Counted from the first letter of the stretch, positions 8,256 to 18,814 are shown. The stretch is DNA of 64,000 nt from Stenotrophomonas sp. NA06056 (GCF_013364355.1 NZ_CP054931.1:3658001-3722000); one strand, 5' to 3'. A program made the numbers and translations. Notes: a model not told the origin generated them from the sequence alone.

Positions 8256-10142
8256 TTACTGGGTCGCCAGGATGCTCACCCCGCTGTAAGCGGCCTCACC
8301 CACCACCTTGATGTAGTAGGTCCCGGCCACCGGCTTGGCGACGCGCACGGTTTCGGTATTGCCCGGGCGGGTCGACTTTGCATCGTTGTCGGTCGCGGTG
8401 GGCACGCGGCCCTGCGCCAGGTACACCGACACGTTGCCGCTGCCGCCGTAGGTCAGCACGCTCAGCGTCTTACCAGCCGCTGCTTCGAAGGTGTAGACGG
8501 TTTCGCTGGCGGCCGCGCCGGTCAGCCCACCCACGGTCACCTTGTTGGTCAGCGGAATGCCTTCCGGCTCGCAGTTCTCGGTGCATGGCTCCTTCAGCGC
8601 GGCATCCAGTGCGGCCTTGGCATCGAGGATGCCGGTGCCGATCGGGGTGGCCGCCGGGATGGTCACCGGGAACTTGCGCGCGCTCTGCTTCAGCAGGGTT
8701 TCCAGCGCGGCCGGGGCCAACGGTTCCTTGCCCTTGGCGATCAGCGCGCTCTGCACCATGGCAGCCACGGCGGCAACGTGCGGCGAGGACATCGATGTGC
8801 CGCCCTTGCCCATCAGCACCCACTCGCCAGCGTCCGGGGTGGTTTCCGAACTGGAACCGACCTGCCAGATGTAGCCGTTCGGATTGCCGTCGACACCGCC
8901 GCCACCGCCCGGGGCCGACAGATCGACCGCGGTACCGTAGTTGGAGTAATAGGTGATGCCACCGGTGACACGGGTCGCGCCCACCGCCACCACGTTGTTG
9001 CAGCTGGCCGGACGGTACTTGGACGCGTTGTCGGTTTCATTGCCGGCCGCGACCACCACCAGGGTGCCTCGCGACACCGCGCCATTGATCGCGTCCTGGT
9101 ACGCGGCATCGCATGCGCCGCCACCGCCCAGGCTCATGTTGATGATTTCCGCCGGGTTGGTGTTGGCCGGAATGCCCGGTACGGTACCGCCTGAGGCCCA
9201 GGTGATGGCGTCGCTGATGTCGGCCAGCGTGCCACCGCACTTGCCCAGCACGCGTACCGGCAGCACCTTGGCCTTGTAGGCCAGGCCCGCCAGGGCACTG
9301 CCGTTGTTGGTTACTTCGGCAATGGTGCCGGCAACGTGCGTACCGTGCCAGGAACTGCCTTCCGGTTCGGAGCCGGTGTAGCACTCGTTGGCCGTTTCCA
9401 CCCAGTCACCGTAGTCGGTGGCGCCCGGTGCGCGGCCGTCATTCGGGCGGCGCGAGGATTCCTTGTCACTGATGAAATCGTAGCCTTCCAGCAGGTTGCT
9501 GCCGAAGTCCGGCACGCCTGGCAGGATGCCGGTATCGAGCACGGCGACCACGATGCCCTCGCCCTGCGAGAGATCCCACGCGGCCGGTGCGTTCACACCA
9601 CCGGTGGCGTTGAAGAAGTTCCACTGGTACTGCGCGTAGTTGGGATCGTTGGGCACCAGTGCCGGCTGCGCATTGGTGGCACGCAGGTCCGAACGCTGCA
9701 GGCGCACGTTGGCCACCGCGTACTGCACCGACGGATCGGCATTCAGCTCAGCCAGTACCTTCTGCATGTCGGCCGAGCCCAGCTTGGACTTCAGGCGGAT
9801 CAGGTCGCCACCGGCACCGAGCTTGCGCTCCACCAGCGGGGACAGTGCCGCAGCGCGGCTGGTGGTGCCGCTGCTGACGATGGCACGCGACAACGCCGAC
9901 TGCACGACCGAGAGCTTGGTCGAACGATCGCTGGCAGCAGCAGTGCCGTTGCGGTACTTCACGATGATACCGTCCACGCTCTGCTGGGCAGTGCTGGCCA
10001 CGCGAGCCGGTTCCTTGGCCACGCCCGGCTTTGCCGCATGCGCCGCACCGACGCCGACAGTCAACGACAGCACGGCGGCAGCCAGCACATTGATGCGAAG
10101 GGTCTGCTTCTTGGTCACGTTCGAAATCCTCTTCAAGGTCAT
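8256..10142 (-). CDS. Secreted subtilisin-like (S8) serine protease with C-terminal PPC domain
   Basis: 628 residues. The ATG at 10142 is preferred over an upstream GTG at 10172 because AGGAAAG lies just upstream. A signal peptide (about 1-37, ending AAHA) is followed by an I9-like propeptide (to about 155) and an S8 catalytic domain: Asp203 in VVAVLDTGI, His266 in HGTHVAGT, Asn368 in AAGN and Ser450 in GTSMSSPHVA. A prepeptidase C-terminal (PPC) domain covers about 535-628. Such enzymes cross the outer membrane by the T2SS in Stenotrophomonas and Xanthomonas, and this one lies beside that operon. It resembles the StmPr1-type major extracellular proteases of S. maltophilia; this link comes from memory of gene context, not an alignment. 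Confidence 0.95.
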   Translation of the reverse strand: MTLKRISNVTKKQTLRINVLAAAVLSLTVGVGAAHAAKPGVAKEPARVASTAQQSVDGIIVKYRNGTAAASDRSTKLSVVQSALSRAIVSSGTTSRAAALSPLVERKLGAGGDLIRLKSKLGSADMQKVLAELNADPSVQYAVANVRLQRSDLRATNAQPALVPNDPNYAQYQWNFFNATGGVNAPAAWDLSQGEGIVVAVLDTGILPGVPDFGSNLLEGYDFISDKESSRRPNDGRAPGATDYGDWVETANECYTGSEPEGSSWHGTHVAGTIAEVTNNGSALAGLAYKAKVLPVRVLGKCGGTLADISDAITWASGGTVPGIPANTNPAEIINMSLGGGGACDAAYQDAINGAVSRGTLVVVAAGNETDNASKYRPASCNNVVAVGATRVTGGITYYSNYGTAVDLSAPGGGGGVDGNPNGYIWQVGSSSETTPDAGEWVLMGKGGTSMSSPHVAAVAAMVQSALIAKGKEPLAPAALETLLKQSARKFPVTIPAATPIGTGILDAKAALDAALKEPCTENCEPEGIPLTNKVTVGGLTGAAASETVYTFEAAAGKTLSVLTYGGSGNVSVYLAQGRVPTATDNDAKSTRPGNTETVRVAKPVAGTYYIKVVGEAAYSGVSILATQ

Positions 10143-10304
10143 GGTTGAGCTTTCCTTCTCCGCCCGTTGCACGGACGGAGCTCACTACGGCCATCACTCC
10201 CTGCGACTGCCCTGGCTGGCCCACCAGGGTTGCCGTGCCACGCCCCTTTGGCGCTCACTGCTCGACGTGCCGATGGGATGGCCCACCGGCACGTTGTTGC
10301 GCAC

Positions 10305-13300
10305 TTACCAGCCGAAGCCGGCACCGACGCCGACCGAGCTGTCATCACTGCTGAAGGCACCACCGATGGTGACCGTGGCGCGATCGCTGATCGCGCGCTG
10401 GTAGCCCAGCGACATGGCCGACTCGCCACCCTGGAAACCAATGCCTACGCCAACCCGGTTCTGGGTACGGATGCCGGCGGCACTGGTGGCCATGTTGAGC
10501 ATCGCCGAGCTCATCGCGCCCTGGCGGTCGATACGGCGATCCATGTGGCGCAGGCGTCCATCGACTTCGCCCTTGAACACATCGAAGCTGTCGCTGACTG
10601 CCTGCACGCGGCTGTCGGTGTAGCTGTTGGCGGTGGTGATGCCGCGGTCCAGCTGGCCCTTGTTGACCGCATCGGTTGCGGTGGTACCGGCCGCCACGTT
10701 GGTGACCTGGCGTTCGTTGCCCTCGCTGCCGACCGAGACGGTGTTGGCGCGATCGGCAACCGAGCCCTGGCCCAGTGCCACCGCATTGGCGGCCGTTGCG
10801 CTCGCGCCCTGGCCGACCGCGGTGGACGATGCACCGCTGGCGACGGCACCATCCCCCATCGCGACAGCGTTGATGCCACCGCCTGCGACCAGTGCCGGCT
10901 GTGCATTGCCTGCGCTGGCGGCGGTCGGCGTGCCCTGCACTCGGGCCGTGGCCGACCCGCCATCCGCCAGGCCCGCATCGGCGGTGGCCGAAGCCGTGGC
11001 CGCGCTGGCCGCGTCGGCGTCCAGCGGAGCGGCCATCGCACGCAGGCTGGCCGCGCCGGAACGCGTGCCGCTGGCGGTGCGACGATCGATCTCGCTGACC
11101 TTGCGGTCCAGTGCGCCCAGTGCGTCGCCGACGTTGCTGTAGGTGGAACCCTGGATCACATAGTTCGGCGCAACGAACACCCCCTGCATGCCGACGCTGG
11201 CACCGCCGCCGAGGAAGCTGGCGGCATCGCTGAGCGACTGGAACAACTGCCCACCGTTGATCGCCTGGCGGCTGCCGGACGCAATGCTGCCGGCGCCGAC
11301 GTTGTCGATGGTGGTGCCCTGGATACCGGCCAGGGTCAGGCGGTCGCGGCTGGCATCGTCGTAGCCGACCGAACTGGCCGCGCTGGTTTCAACGGTGGCG
11401 ATGCGCGAGTCGAAATCTCCGACCCGGGTTTCCACCGCGCCCACGCGCTGGTTGGTGACGTTGAGCTGTGAACCGGTCACGGCATCGCTGCTGCCGGCAG
11501 CAATGCGGCCGTCGGCGACGTTGACGATGCGGCGCCGGGTCGGGCCGTTTGTGCCGGTACTGTTGCCCACCGAGACCACGTTGGCCTCCAGAGCGACCGC
11601 GCCCGTACCCAGAGCCACCGAGTTGACGCCGGTCGCACCGGTGTTGGCACCCACGGCAATCGCACCGCTGGCGGGAACCGTGGCGTTGCTGCCCAACGCG
11701 ATGCTGCGTGCGCCGACGGCGGTGGCAGTCGAACCCATCGCCACCGAGTCGGTACCTACTGCGCTCGCGGTTCCACTGCCGTTGCCTCGGAAGTAGCGAT
11801 TGGTGGTGTTGGCCGTGAACGCGACCACATCCAGCTGGCCTCGATTGACTGCGTCGTTCCACTCGGTGCCGTTGGCGACATTGGTGACCTGCCGGTTGAA
11901 GCCGCTGTTGCCCACCGACACCGTGTAGGCACGGTCGGCCACCGAGCCGCCGCCCAAGGCGACGCTGTTGGCCCCGTTGGCCTGGGCACTGACACCGAGG
12001 GCCGTTCCGTTACCGCCTGCGGCCTTGGCGCCATAGCCCACCGCGGTACCGAGACGGCCACTGGCCTCGGCGTAGGCACCGATCGCCGAAGCGCCATCAG
12101 CCGTGGCCGTGGCACGGAAGCCACTGGCCTGCGACTGCGTGCCGCTGGCGACAGACTGCGCGCCGCTGGCGGTGCTGTAGGCACCCTTGGCCTGTGCACC
12201 AGCACCGGTGGCGCTGGCGCCAAGCTCGGTCGCGGCGGCACCACTGCCCAGTGCAACGCTGTCGACGCCGGTGGCCTGTGACGCATTGCCCAGCGCAGCG
12301 CCGTTGGCGCCGCTGGCCAGTGCATTGAAGCCGACCGCCGTAGCGTTGGCCGCGACTGCGGTGGCACCGCTGCCGAGTGCACTGGCGCCGTTACCGATCG
12401 CATTGGCTGCTTCACCCGCAGCCAGCGCGTTGTCACCTTCCACGTAGGCACCGGCATCACTGTCGGCACTGCCGCTGGCCTGGAAGTGCTTGCTGGTCTT
12501 GTCGGCGACACTGGCCACTGCATCCAGCTGGCCCTTGTTCACCGCGTCAGTGGTCTCGGTGCCAGCGGCAACATGGGTCACCTGGCGTTCGCCGCCGGCA
12601 CTGCCGACGGCCACCGTGTTGGCACGGTCCGCCTTCGAACCCGCACCAAGAGCGACGCTGTTGGCAGCACTGGCCGTAGCGCTGGCACCCAGCGCGGTGC
12701 TGTCTGCCGCATCAGCCCACGAGTTCCAGCCGATGGCGGTGGCGTAGTCGTCGGTAGCCCAGGCACCGGCGCCGAAGGCCGCCGCACCGGTACCGCTGGC
12801 ACGCGAGGGGATCAGGCCGAAGAAGGTGCTGCCACCGATGGCGACACTCTCTGCGCCACTGGCTTCGCTGGATTGACCGACGGCGACCGCGCCGCTGCCT
12901 GCCGCTGCTGCACCGAAACCGACAGCCGTGGTGTTGGCACCGGTCGCCGCCGAGCCGTAGCCCAGCGCAGTGCCGAGACGCCCGCTGGCTTCGCTGTAGC
13001 CACCGATGGCGGTGGTGCCATCGGCCGAGGCCGCACTGCGGAAACCACTGGCCAGCGATTGCGCACCGCTGGCGACAGCCTCCGCACCGTTGGCGGTGCT
13101 GTAGACGGCGCTGGCCTGTGCGGCGGTGCCGGTAGCGGTGGCACTGATGCCACTGGCGACCGCGCCGTTGCCGAGCGCCGCACTGTCTTCGCCGGTGGCC
13201 TGTGCGTTGCTGCCAACCGCGGCCGCATTGGTACCGGTCGCAAGCGTGTTGAAGCCCACGGCGGTGGCGTTCGCGGCTACCGCCGTGGCACCACTGCCGA

Positions 13301-16300
13301 GTGCGGTGGCACCGCTGCCGATCGCATTGGCCGCTTCACCGGCAGCCAGCGCGTTGTCACCTTCCACGTAGGAACCGGCATCACTGTCGGCACTGCCACT
13401 GGCCTGGAAGTACTTGCTGGTCTTGTCTGCCGTGGCAGCGACGGCATCGAGCTGGTTCTTGTTGACCGCATCGGTGCCTTCAGTGCCCGCGGCGACGTGG
13501 GTGACCTGGCGTTCGCTGCCTGCGCTGCCGACGGCCACGGTGTTGTCACGGTCAGCCTTGGAGCCTGCGCCGAGCGCCACGCTGTTGGCTCCATTGGCCG
13601 TAGCGCTGGCACCCAGCGCGGTCGACTCGGCGCCATCGGCCCACGAGTTCCAGCCGATGGCAGTGGCGTAGTCGTCGGTGGCCCAGGCACCGGCGCCGAA
13701 GGCCGCTGCACCGGTACCGCTGGCACGCGACGGGATCAGGCCGAAGAAGGTGCTGCCACCGATGGCGACACTCTCTGCGCCACTGGCTTCGCTGGATTGA
13801 CCGACCGCGACCGCGCCGCTGCCTGCCGCTGCCGCACCGAAGCCGACAGCCGTGGTGTTGGCACCGGTCGCCGCCGAGCCGTAGCCCAACGCGGTGCCGA
13901 GGCGACCGCTGGCTTCGCTGTAGCCACCGATGGCGGTGGTGCCATCGGCCGAGGCCGCACTGCGGAAACCACTGGCCAGCGATTGCGCACCGCTGGCGAC
14001 AGCCTCCGCACCGTTGGCGGTGCTGTAGACGCCGCTGGCCTGTGCGGCGGTGCCGGTAGCGGTGGCACTGATGCCACTGGCGACTGCGCCGTTGCCGAGC
14101 GCCGCACTGTCTTCGCCGGTGGCCTGTGCGTTGCTGCCAACCGCGGCAGCATTGGTACCGGTCGCAAGCGTGTTGAAGCCAACGGCGGTCGCGTTCGCTG
14201 CCACGGCCGTTGCACCGCTGCCCAGTGCGGTGGCCCCGTTGCCGATCGCATTGGCCGCTTCACCGGCAGCCAGTGCGTTGTCACCTTCCACGTAGGCACC
14301 GGCATCACTGTCGGCACTGCCGCTGGCCTGGAAGTACTTGCTGGTCTTCGCGCCTTCGGCGGCCACGGCGTCCAGCTGATCCTTGTTCACCGCGTCGGTA
14401 CCCAGGGTACCGGCGGCCACGTTGGTGATCTGACGGGTGTTGCCGCCACCGCCTACCGATACCGTGTTGTCGCGGTCGGCAATCGAATCGGCACCCAGCG
14501 CCACGCTGTTGGCGCCGCGCGATTCAGCCGCATTGCCCAGCGCGGTGCTGTTGATGCCCGGCGCATAGGCGCCGCCACCGACTGCGGTGGAATAGTCGCC
14601 GGATGCTTCGGTCGCCAGCAGGCCGAACAACGAACCACCCACGGCGACGGCATTGGTGCCGGTGGCCAGACTGCCCTGACCGGTCGCGGTGCTGTAGGCA
14701 CCGGACGCTTCCGAATCGCCGCCAAGCGCCACGCTGTTGGAACCGGAGGCGTTGGCGAAGTTGCCGAAGGCGGTGGCGTTGAAGGCCGATGCGTTGGCGT
14801 AACCACCGATGGCGGTGCTGTAGCCGCCGGTCGCTTCTGCGCCGATGCCGAACGCCGCCGACGCGGTGCCGCTGGCCACGCTTTCACTGCCGACCGCCGT
14901 GGCGGCCTCACCGCTGGCATTGCTGAAGTAGCCCACCGCCACGGCTTCTTCGCCGCTGGCCTCGGACAGCACACCGGTGGCGGTACTGCCGGCGCCGCTG
15001 GCTACCGAGGCCGCACCGAAGGCTGCACTCTGCTCGCCGCTGGCTTCGCTCTCGGCACCCTGCGCGGTGGCGTATTCGCCGGTCGCCTGTGCATTGGCAC
15101 CGATGGCGCTGGCATTGGCCGCGCTGGCCAGCGCATTGAAGCCGATGGCCTGTGCATTGCTGGCCAGCGCATTGGCACCACTGCCCAGGGCGGTTGCGCC
15201 GTTGCCGATGGCGTTGGCCGATTCGCCGGCGGCCAGCGCGTTGTCACCTTCCACGTAGGCACCGGCATCGCTGTCGTCGCTGCCGCTGGCCTGGAAGTAC
15301 TTGCTGGTGGTTGCCGCACTGGCGGCAACCGCATCGAGCTGCGCCTTGTTCACCGCGTCGGTGGCCTGGCTGCCCGCCGCCACGTTGGTGACCTGGCGTT
15401 CATTGCCGGCACTGCCCACCGAGACGCTGCGGTCACGGCTGGCCACCGAACCGGCACCCAGTGCAACCGCGTTGTTGCCACTGGCCGTGCTGCCCGCGCC
15501 CAGGGCGATCGCACTTTCACCGCCGGCCACCGTGTTGGTGCCGATGGCGATGCTGTTGATGCTGTTGCCCAACGCCTGGAAGCCCAGCGCAACACTGTTG
15601 TCGCCATAGCTGAAGGCGCCGCGGCCGACAGCGGTGGAGCTGATGCCGTTGGCCCAGCTGTTGTAGCCGATGGAGGTGGCGCCATTGGCACTGGCCCATG
15701 CCGCAGGGCCGAACGCCGAGGCATTGCGGCCGGTGGCCCAAGCGCCGGCACCGAACGCGGTGGCCCCCTCTTCGCTGGCGGTGCTGTAGCCACCCACCGC
15801 GGTGCTGTCGTCGGCCTTGGCAAAGGCGCTGTCGCCAATGGCGACGGCATAGCTGCCGGTAGCGCGCGACTTGCCGCCCGCTGCGAAGCTGTTGTCACCA
15901 GTGGCCTGTGCCGCATTGCCGAAGGCGCTGCTGCTGGCACCGGTCGCCTGCGCGGCATTGCCGACGGCGGTTGAACCGGCCGAAGCGGTGGTGCCGACCT
16001 GCACCGGGTTGCCTTGGTCATCCAGCAGCGGCTGGTTGTATTCGTCGTACGCCTGGCCCAGCCCGCCCACGGCTACCGCACCGTCACCGTCGGCGAAGGT
16101 GTTGCGGCCCAGTGCCACGCTGTCGGCGCCCATGGCTGTTGCGCCCGCCCCCTGCGCCAGCGCACCGGCACCGATGGCGTTGCTGGCCGAACCCGCCGCC
16201 ACGGCACCCTCGCCTTCTGCATACGCACCGGCATCGCTGCCGCTTTCCGGCTGTGCCTGGAAGAAGCGCGCGGTGGTGTCGGCGGTACTGGCCACTGCAT

Positions 16301-18416
16301 CCAGCTGCGCCTTGTTCACTGCATCGGTGGCTTCGCTGCCTGCCGCCACGCTGGTGATCTGCCGCTCGTTGCCGGCGCTGCCCACGGCCACGCTGTTGGC
16401 GCGCACCGCTTCGGAATTCGCACCCAGTGCAACGCTGTTGGCACCGCGCGCGGTGGCGTAGTAGCCAACGGCAGTGCTCTGCGCGCCACTGGCCCAGGTC
16501 TGCGCACCCAGTGCGCTGGCGTTCTCGCCCGGCGCATAGGCGAAGTAGCCCACCGCGACCGACTCCGCACCGGAGGCCTCGGTCAGGCTGCCGTTGGCCA
16601 CGGCATGGTCGCCGCTTGCAATCGCACCGGCACCGACGGCCGTGGCCGCTTCACCACTGGCCTGGGTCTGCACGAAGAAACCCAGGCCCGGGATCAGGTC
16701 GGCCGGACCACCGATGGCAACGCTGCTGGTACCGGTAGCGTTGCTCTGCGTACCGACAGCCGTGGAGTAGTCGCCGATGGCATTGGAGACCGCACCGAAC
16801 GCCGAGGACTGCGCGCCTGCCGCATAGGCGCCGACACCGTACGCCGACGCGGCGAAACCACCGGCATCGGCGCTGGCACCGACGGCGGTACCGCCAACGC
16901 CGGCACTGGTGGCACCGGTCTCTACCGGCACGCCACCACTGGTGATCAGCGGATTGCCATCGGCATCCACCGCAGCACCGCCAACAGCGACGCTGCCCGG
17001 ACCGACGGCCTGTGCGTTGTTGCCGAAGGCCGCACTGTTCTGGCCCGACGCCAGCGCGTTGTTGCCGACCGCAGTGGCGTTCTGCGCGACGGCGGTCGCA
17101 CCTGCACCGACGGCGGTCGTGCCGTTGCCGATCGCATTGGCGGCTTCGCCTGCGGCGAGCGCGTCCTCTCCTTCGGCCAATGCACCAGCATCGCTGTTGC
17201 TGCTGCCGGTGGCCTGGAAGCGCTTGGCGGTGGTATCGGCTACCGCTGCCACATTCCTCAACTGGCCGACGTTGACCGCATCGGTATCTTCGGTACCTGC
17301 GGCAACACTGGTGATCTGCCGGGTCAGGCCATAGTCGACCGCACCCACCGAAACGGTGTCCACGCGATCAGCCAGCGAGCCGGCGCCCAGCGCCACGCTG
17401 CCGGTGGCCACGGCGGCCGAATTGGAACCCAGCGCAGTGCTGTACTCGCCCACCGCCGTGCTGAATGCACCAACGGCAATCGACGCTTCGTTGGCAGCGG
17501 TCGCACCGCGGCCCAGCGAGGTGCTGCCGGGGCCCATCGCCACCGCGCCTGCGCCCACTGCCGTGGCGCCATCGGCGCTGGCTTCGGACAGTGCACCCAA
17601 TGCGGTCGCTGCGCCGTTCTCGCTGGCGGCAACGGCATGCGCACCAACAGCGGTGTCGCCCAGGCCGAATGCGGCCGCGCTCTGCCCGACCACCACGCTG
17701 GCATCACCGAAGGCGAGCGCGTTCTGGCCAAAGGCACTGGCTCCGACGCCCGCCGCAATGGCCTGCGTACCCACGGCGGTAGTGGCATTGGCCAACGACT
17801 GGCTGCCGCTGCCCACGGCAATCGCACCGTCGCCATCGATCTTCGCCGCGTCGCTGTTGTCACCAGCGCCATCGGCCTTGAAATAACGGCTGCCCTCGGC
17901 AGCCGCCTGCGCAAGCGCCGCCTGCGTGGCGCGCGCCTGTGCATCCAGCTGCGCCTTGTTCACCGCATCGGTGGCGGCGGTACCGGCGGCGACGTTGGTC
18001 ACCTGCCGTTCCTTGCCGGCATCACCGACAGAGACGGTGTTGGCGCGCGCTGCCTTGGAACCGGCGCCGAGTGCCACGCTGTTGGCACCGGTAGCGCTGG
18101 TACCCGCACCGATCGCCACGGCATTGCTGCCCTTGGCGCTGGCAGTGCCATCGACCGCGCACTTGTCCACCACCTTGCTGTTGAGCACCACGCAGTTCGC
18201 GCTGCCGCCAATCTCGACCGACTGCGCCGAGGCGATGCCGGTCATGCCCAATCCCATTGCCAAGGCCAACGCTGCGGCCAGTCGTGCCGGCGCGGCATCC
18301 GTCGCACTGCGGCGCTGGTCGACGACCCCGCCTGATGAGCCGGAAGAGGCCAGTTCCGAGGCCACCACCAACTGACCCAATGCTTTGTTCCAGACCTTGC
18401 GATAAATCCGATTCAT
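10305..18416 (-). CDS. Giant YadA-like trimeric autotransporter adhesin
   Basis: 2703 residues from the ATG at 18416 (CAGGAG ribosome site). MNRIYRKVWNKALGQLVVAS is an extended signal peptide region, and a hydrophobic core (about 45-65) ends in SAQS. The passenger has about eight modules, each opening with a line like KYFQASGS..SDAGAYVEGDNALA, continuing as 14-residue head repeats (SxAxGxxAxA type) and closing with a neck motif RQVTNVAAGT..TDAVNKxQLDA. A short coiled-coil stalk near SYTDSRVQAVSDSFDVFKG leads to the YadA membrane anchor, whose last residue is Trp, as required for BAM insertion. Expected role: surface adhesion and biofilm formation. Modules 5-7 have a 924-bp period, and one pair is nearly identical. 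Confidence 0.96.
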   Translation of the reverse strand: MNRIYRKVWNKALGQLVVASELASSGSSGGVVDQRRSATDAAPARLAAALALAMGLGMTGIASAQSVEIGGSANCVVLNSKVVDKCAVDGTASAKGSNAVAIGAGTSATGANSVALGAGSKAARANTVSVGDAGKERQVTNVAAGTAATDAVNKAQLDAQARATQAALAQAAAEGSRYFKADGAGDNSDAAKIDGDGAIAVGSGSQSLANATTAVGTQAIAAGVGASAFGQNALAFGDASVVVGQSAAAFGLGDTAVGAHAVAASENGAATALGALSEASADGATAVGAGAVAMGPGSTSLGRGATAANEASIAVGAFSTAVGEYSTALGSNSAAVATGSVALGAGSLADRVDTVSVGAVDYGLTRQITSVAAGTEDTDAVNVGQLRNVAAVADTTAKRFQATGSSNSDAGALAEGEDALAAGEAANAIGNGTTAVGAGATAVAQNATAVGNNALASGQNSAAFGNNAQAVGPGSVAVGGAAVDADGNPLITSGGVPVETGATSAGVGGTAVGASADAGGFAASAYGVGAYAAGAQSSAFGAVSNAIGDYSTAVGTQSNATGTSSVAIGGPADLIPGLGFFVQTQASGEAATAVGAGAIASGDHAVANGSLTEASGAESVAVGYFAYAPGENASALGAQTWASGAQSTAVGYYATARGANSVALGANSEAVRANSVAVGSAGNERQITSVAAGSEATDAVNKAQLDAVASTADTTARFFQAQPESGSDAGAYAEGEGAVAAGSASNAIGAGALAQGAGATAMGADSVALGRNTFADGDGAVAVGGLGQAYDEYNQPLLDDQGNPVQVGTTASAGSTAVGNAAQATGASSSAFGNAAQATGDNSFAAGGKSRATGSYAVAIGDSAFAKADDSTAVGGYSTASEEGATAFGAGAWATGRNASAFGPAAWASANGATSIGYNSWANGISSTAVGRGAFSYGDNSVALGFQALGNSINSIAIGTNTVAGGESAIALGAGSTASGNNAVALGAGSVASRDRSVSVGSAGNERQVTNVAAGSQATDAVNKAQLDAVAASAATTSKYFQASGSDDSDAGAYVEGDNALAAGESANAIGNGATALGSGANALASNAQAIGFNALASAANASAIGANAQATGEYATAQGAESEASGEQSAAFGAASVASGAGSTATGVLSEASGEEAVAVGYFSNASGEAATAVGSESVASGTASAAFGIGAEATGGYSTAIGGYANASAFNATAFGNFANASGSNSVALGGDSEASGAYSTATGQGSLATGTNAVAVGGSLFGLLATEASGDYSTAVGGGAYAPGINSTALGNAAESRGANSVALGADSIADRDNTVSVGGGGNTRQITNVAAGTLGTDAVNKDQLDAVAAEGAKTSKYFQASGSADSDAGAYVEGDNALAAGEAANAIGNGATALGSGATAVAANATAVGFNTLATGTNAAAVGSNAQATGEDSAALGNGAVASGISATATGTAAQASGVYSTANGAEAVASGAQSLASGFRSAASADGTTAIGGYSEASGRLGTALGYGSAATGANTTAVGFGAAAAGSGAVAVGQSSEASGAESVAIGGSTFFGLIPSRASGTGAAAFGAGAWATDDYATAIGWNSWADGAESTALGASATANGANSVALGAGSKADRDNTVAVGSAGSERQVTHVAAGTEGTDAVNKNQLDAVAATADKTSKYFQASGSADSDAGSYVEGDNALAAGEAANAIGSGATALGSGATAVAANATAVGFNTLATGTNAAAVGSNAQATGEDSAALGNGAVASGISATATGTAAQASAVYSTANGAEAVASGAQSLASGFRSAASADGTTAIGGYSEASGRLGTALGYGSAATGANTTAVGFGAAAAGSGAVAVGQSSEASGAESVAIGGSTFFGLIPSRASGTGAAAFGAGAWATDDYATAIGWNSWADAADSTALGASATASAANSVALGAGSKADRANTVAVGSAGGERQVTHVAAGTETTDAVNKGQLDAVASVADKTSKHFQASGSADSDAGAYVEGDNALAAGEAANAIGNGASALGSGATAVAANATAVGFNALASGANGAALGNASQATGVDSVALGSGAAATELGASATGAGAQAKGAYSTASGAQSVASGTQSQASGFRATATADGASAIGAYAEASGRLGTAVGYGAKAAGGNGTALGVSAQANGANSVALGGGSVADRAYTVSVGNSGFNRQVTNVANGTEWNDAVNRGQLDVVAFTANTTNRYFRGNGSGTASAVGTDSVAMGSTATAVGARSIALGSNATVPASGAIAVGANTGATGVNSVALGTGAVALEANVVSVGNSTGTNGPTRRRIVNVADGRIAAGSSDAVTGSQLNVTNQRVGAVETRVGDFDSRIATVETSAASSVGYDDASRDRLTLAGIQGTTIDNVGAGSIASGSRQAINGGQLFQSLSDAASFLGGGASVGMQGVFVAPNYVIQGSTYSNVGDALGALDRKVSEIDRRTASGTRSGAASLRAMAAPLDADAASAATASATADAGLADGGSATARVQGTPTAASAGNAQPALVAGGGINAVAMGDGAVASGASSTAVGQGASATAANAVALGQGSVADRANTVSVGSEGNERQVTNVAAGTTATDAVNKGQLDRGITTANSYTDSRVQAVSDSFDVFKGEVDGRLRHMDRRIDRQGAMSSAMLNMATSAAGIRTQNRVGVGIGFQGGESAMSLGYQRAISDRATVTIGGAFSSDDSSVGVGAGFGW
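12640..14344 (-). repeat. Near-identical tandem duplication inside the adhesin gene (924-bp period)
   Basis: About 780 bp at 12640-13420 recurs at 13564-14344 with an offset of exactly 924 bp (308 codons). For example, the codons for FFGLIPSRASGTGAAAFGAG occur in both copies at 12781-12841 and 13705-13765. Most differences are single synonymous bases, which points to a recent duplication or gene conversion. The multiple-of-three period keeps the frame open, so unequal crossing-over would change fibre length without destroying the protein. Confidence 0.9.
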
Positions 18417-18608
18417 CGGTACGGCTCCTGATTGGACTGGTTTTGGGCAAAGCAACGCCACCGCCGAACCTTCGTGGTTCAACGTCCCCTGGGGGCGTTA
18501 TTCGCGTGATTTACTGCGGGGTATTGCCGAACGGCGCGCAGGGACAGAAAACCGAGCGCATGCGCCGTGCGGTTACTGCGGGATGAACAGATTTGAAACG
18601 GGGGTCAA

Positions 18609-18637
18609 GTGTTAACGGCATCTTTGCGAATCGTCAA
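18609..18637 (-). promoter_or_regulatory. Possible sigma-70-like promoter for the adhesin gene
   Basis: On the minus strand TTGACG (18632-18637) is followed after 17 bases by TAACAC (18609-18614). The -35 match is good and the -10 match is poor. It would give a leader of about 190 bases. This is a weak call, supported by position in the A/T-rich gap. Confidence 0.25.
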
Positions 18638-18780
18638 GACTTTGACGCAGCAAATGCCATTGCCGTGAAGCAGTTCACTATTTCACTTGTTTATGTACGT
18701 ATTTTGTTAGGCATGCGTGAGGAAATTCACACATATGAAAACGCATGTAACTGATGGCCAGTACAGGAGTTTCCGTATTC

Positions 18781-18814
18781 AAAAAGAAAAACCCGCCGGT
18801 TTCCCGGCGGGTTT
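18781..18814 (-). terminator. Rho-independent terminator of purL
   Basis: An 11-bp stem (18789-18799 with 18804-18814) has a TTTC loop in plus-strand reading. On the minus strand it is followed by TTTTTCTTTTT. It lies about 40 bases after the purL stop. Confidence 0.92.

Noticed and set aside
10264..10295. Hairpin ACGTGCCG/CGGCACGT as adhesin terminator
   Set aside because: An eight-base stem with a 14-base loop and no T-run on the minus strand is too weak to call.
12486..15974. 1162-codon open frame on the plus strand
   Set aside because: It is antisense to the adhesin gene and mirrors its repeats. High GC and strong third-base bias keep such shadow frames open; no ribosome site or plausible protein features were seen.
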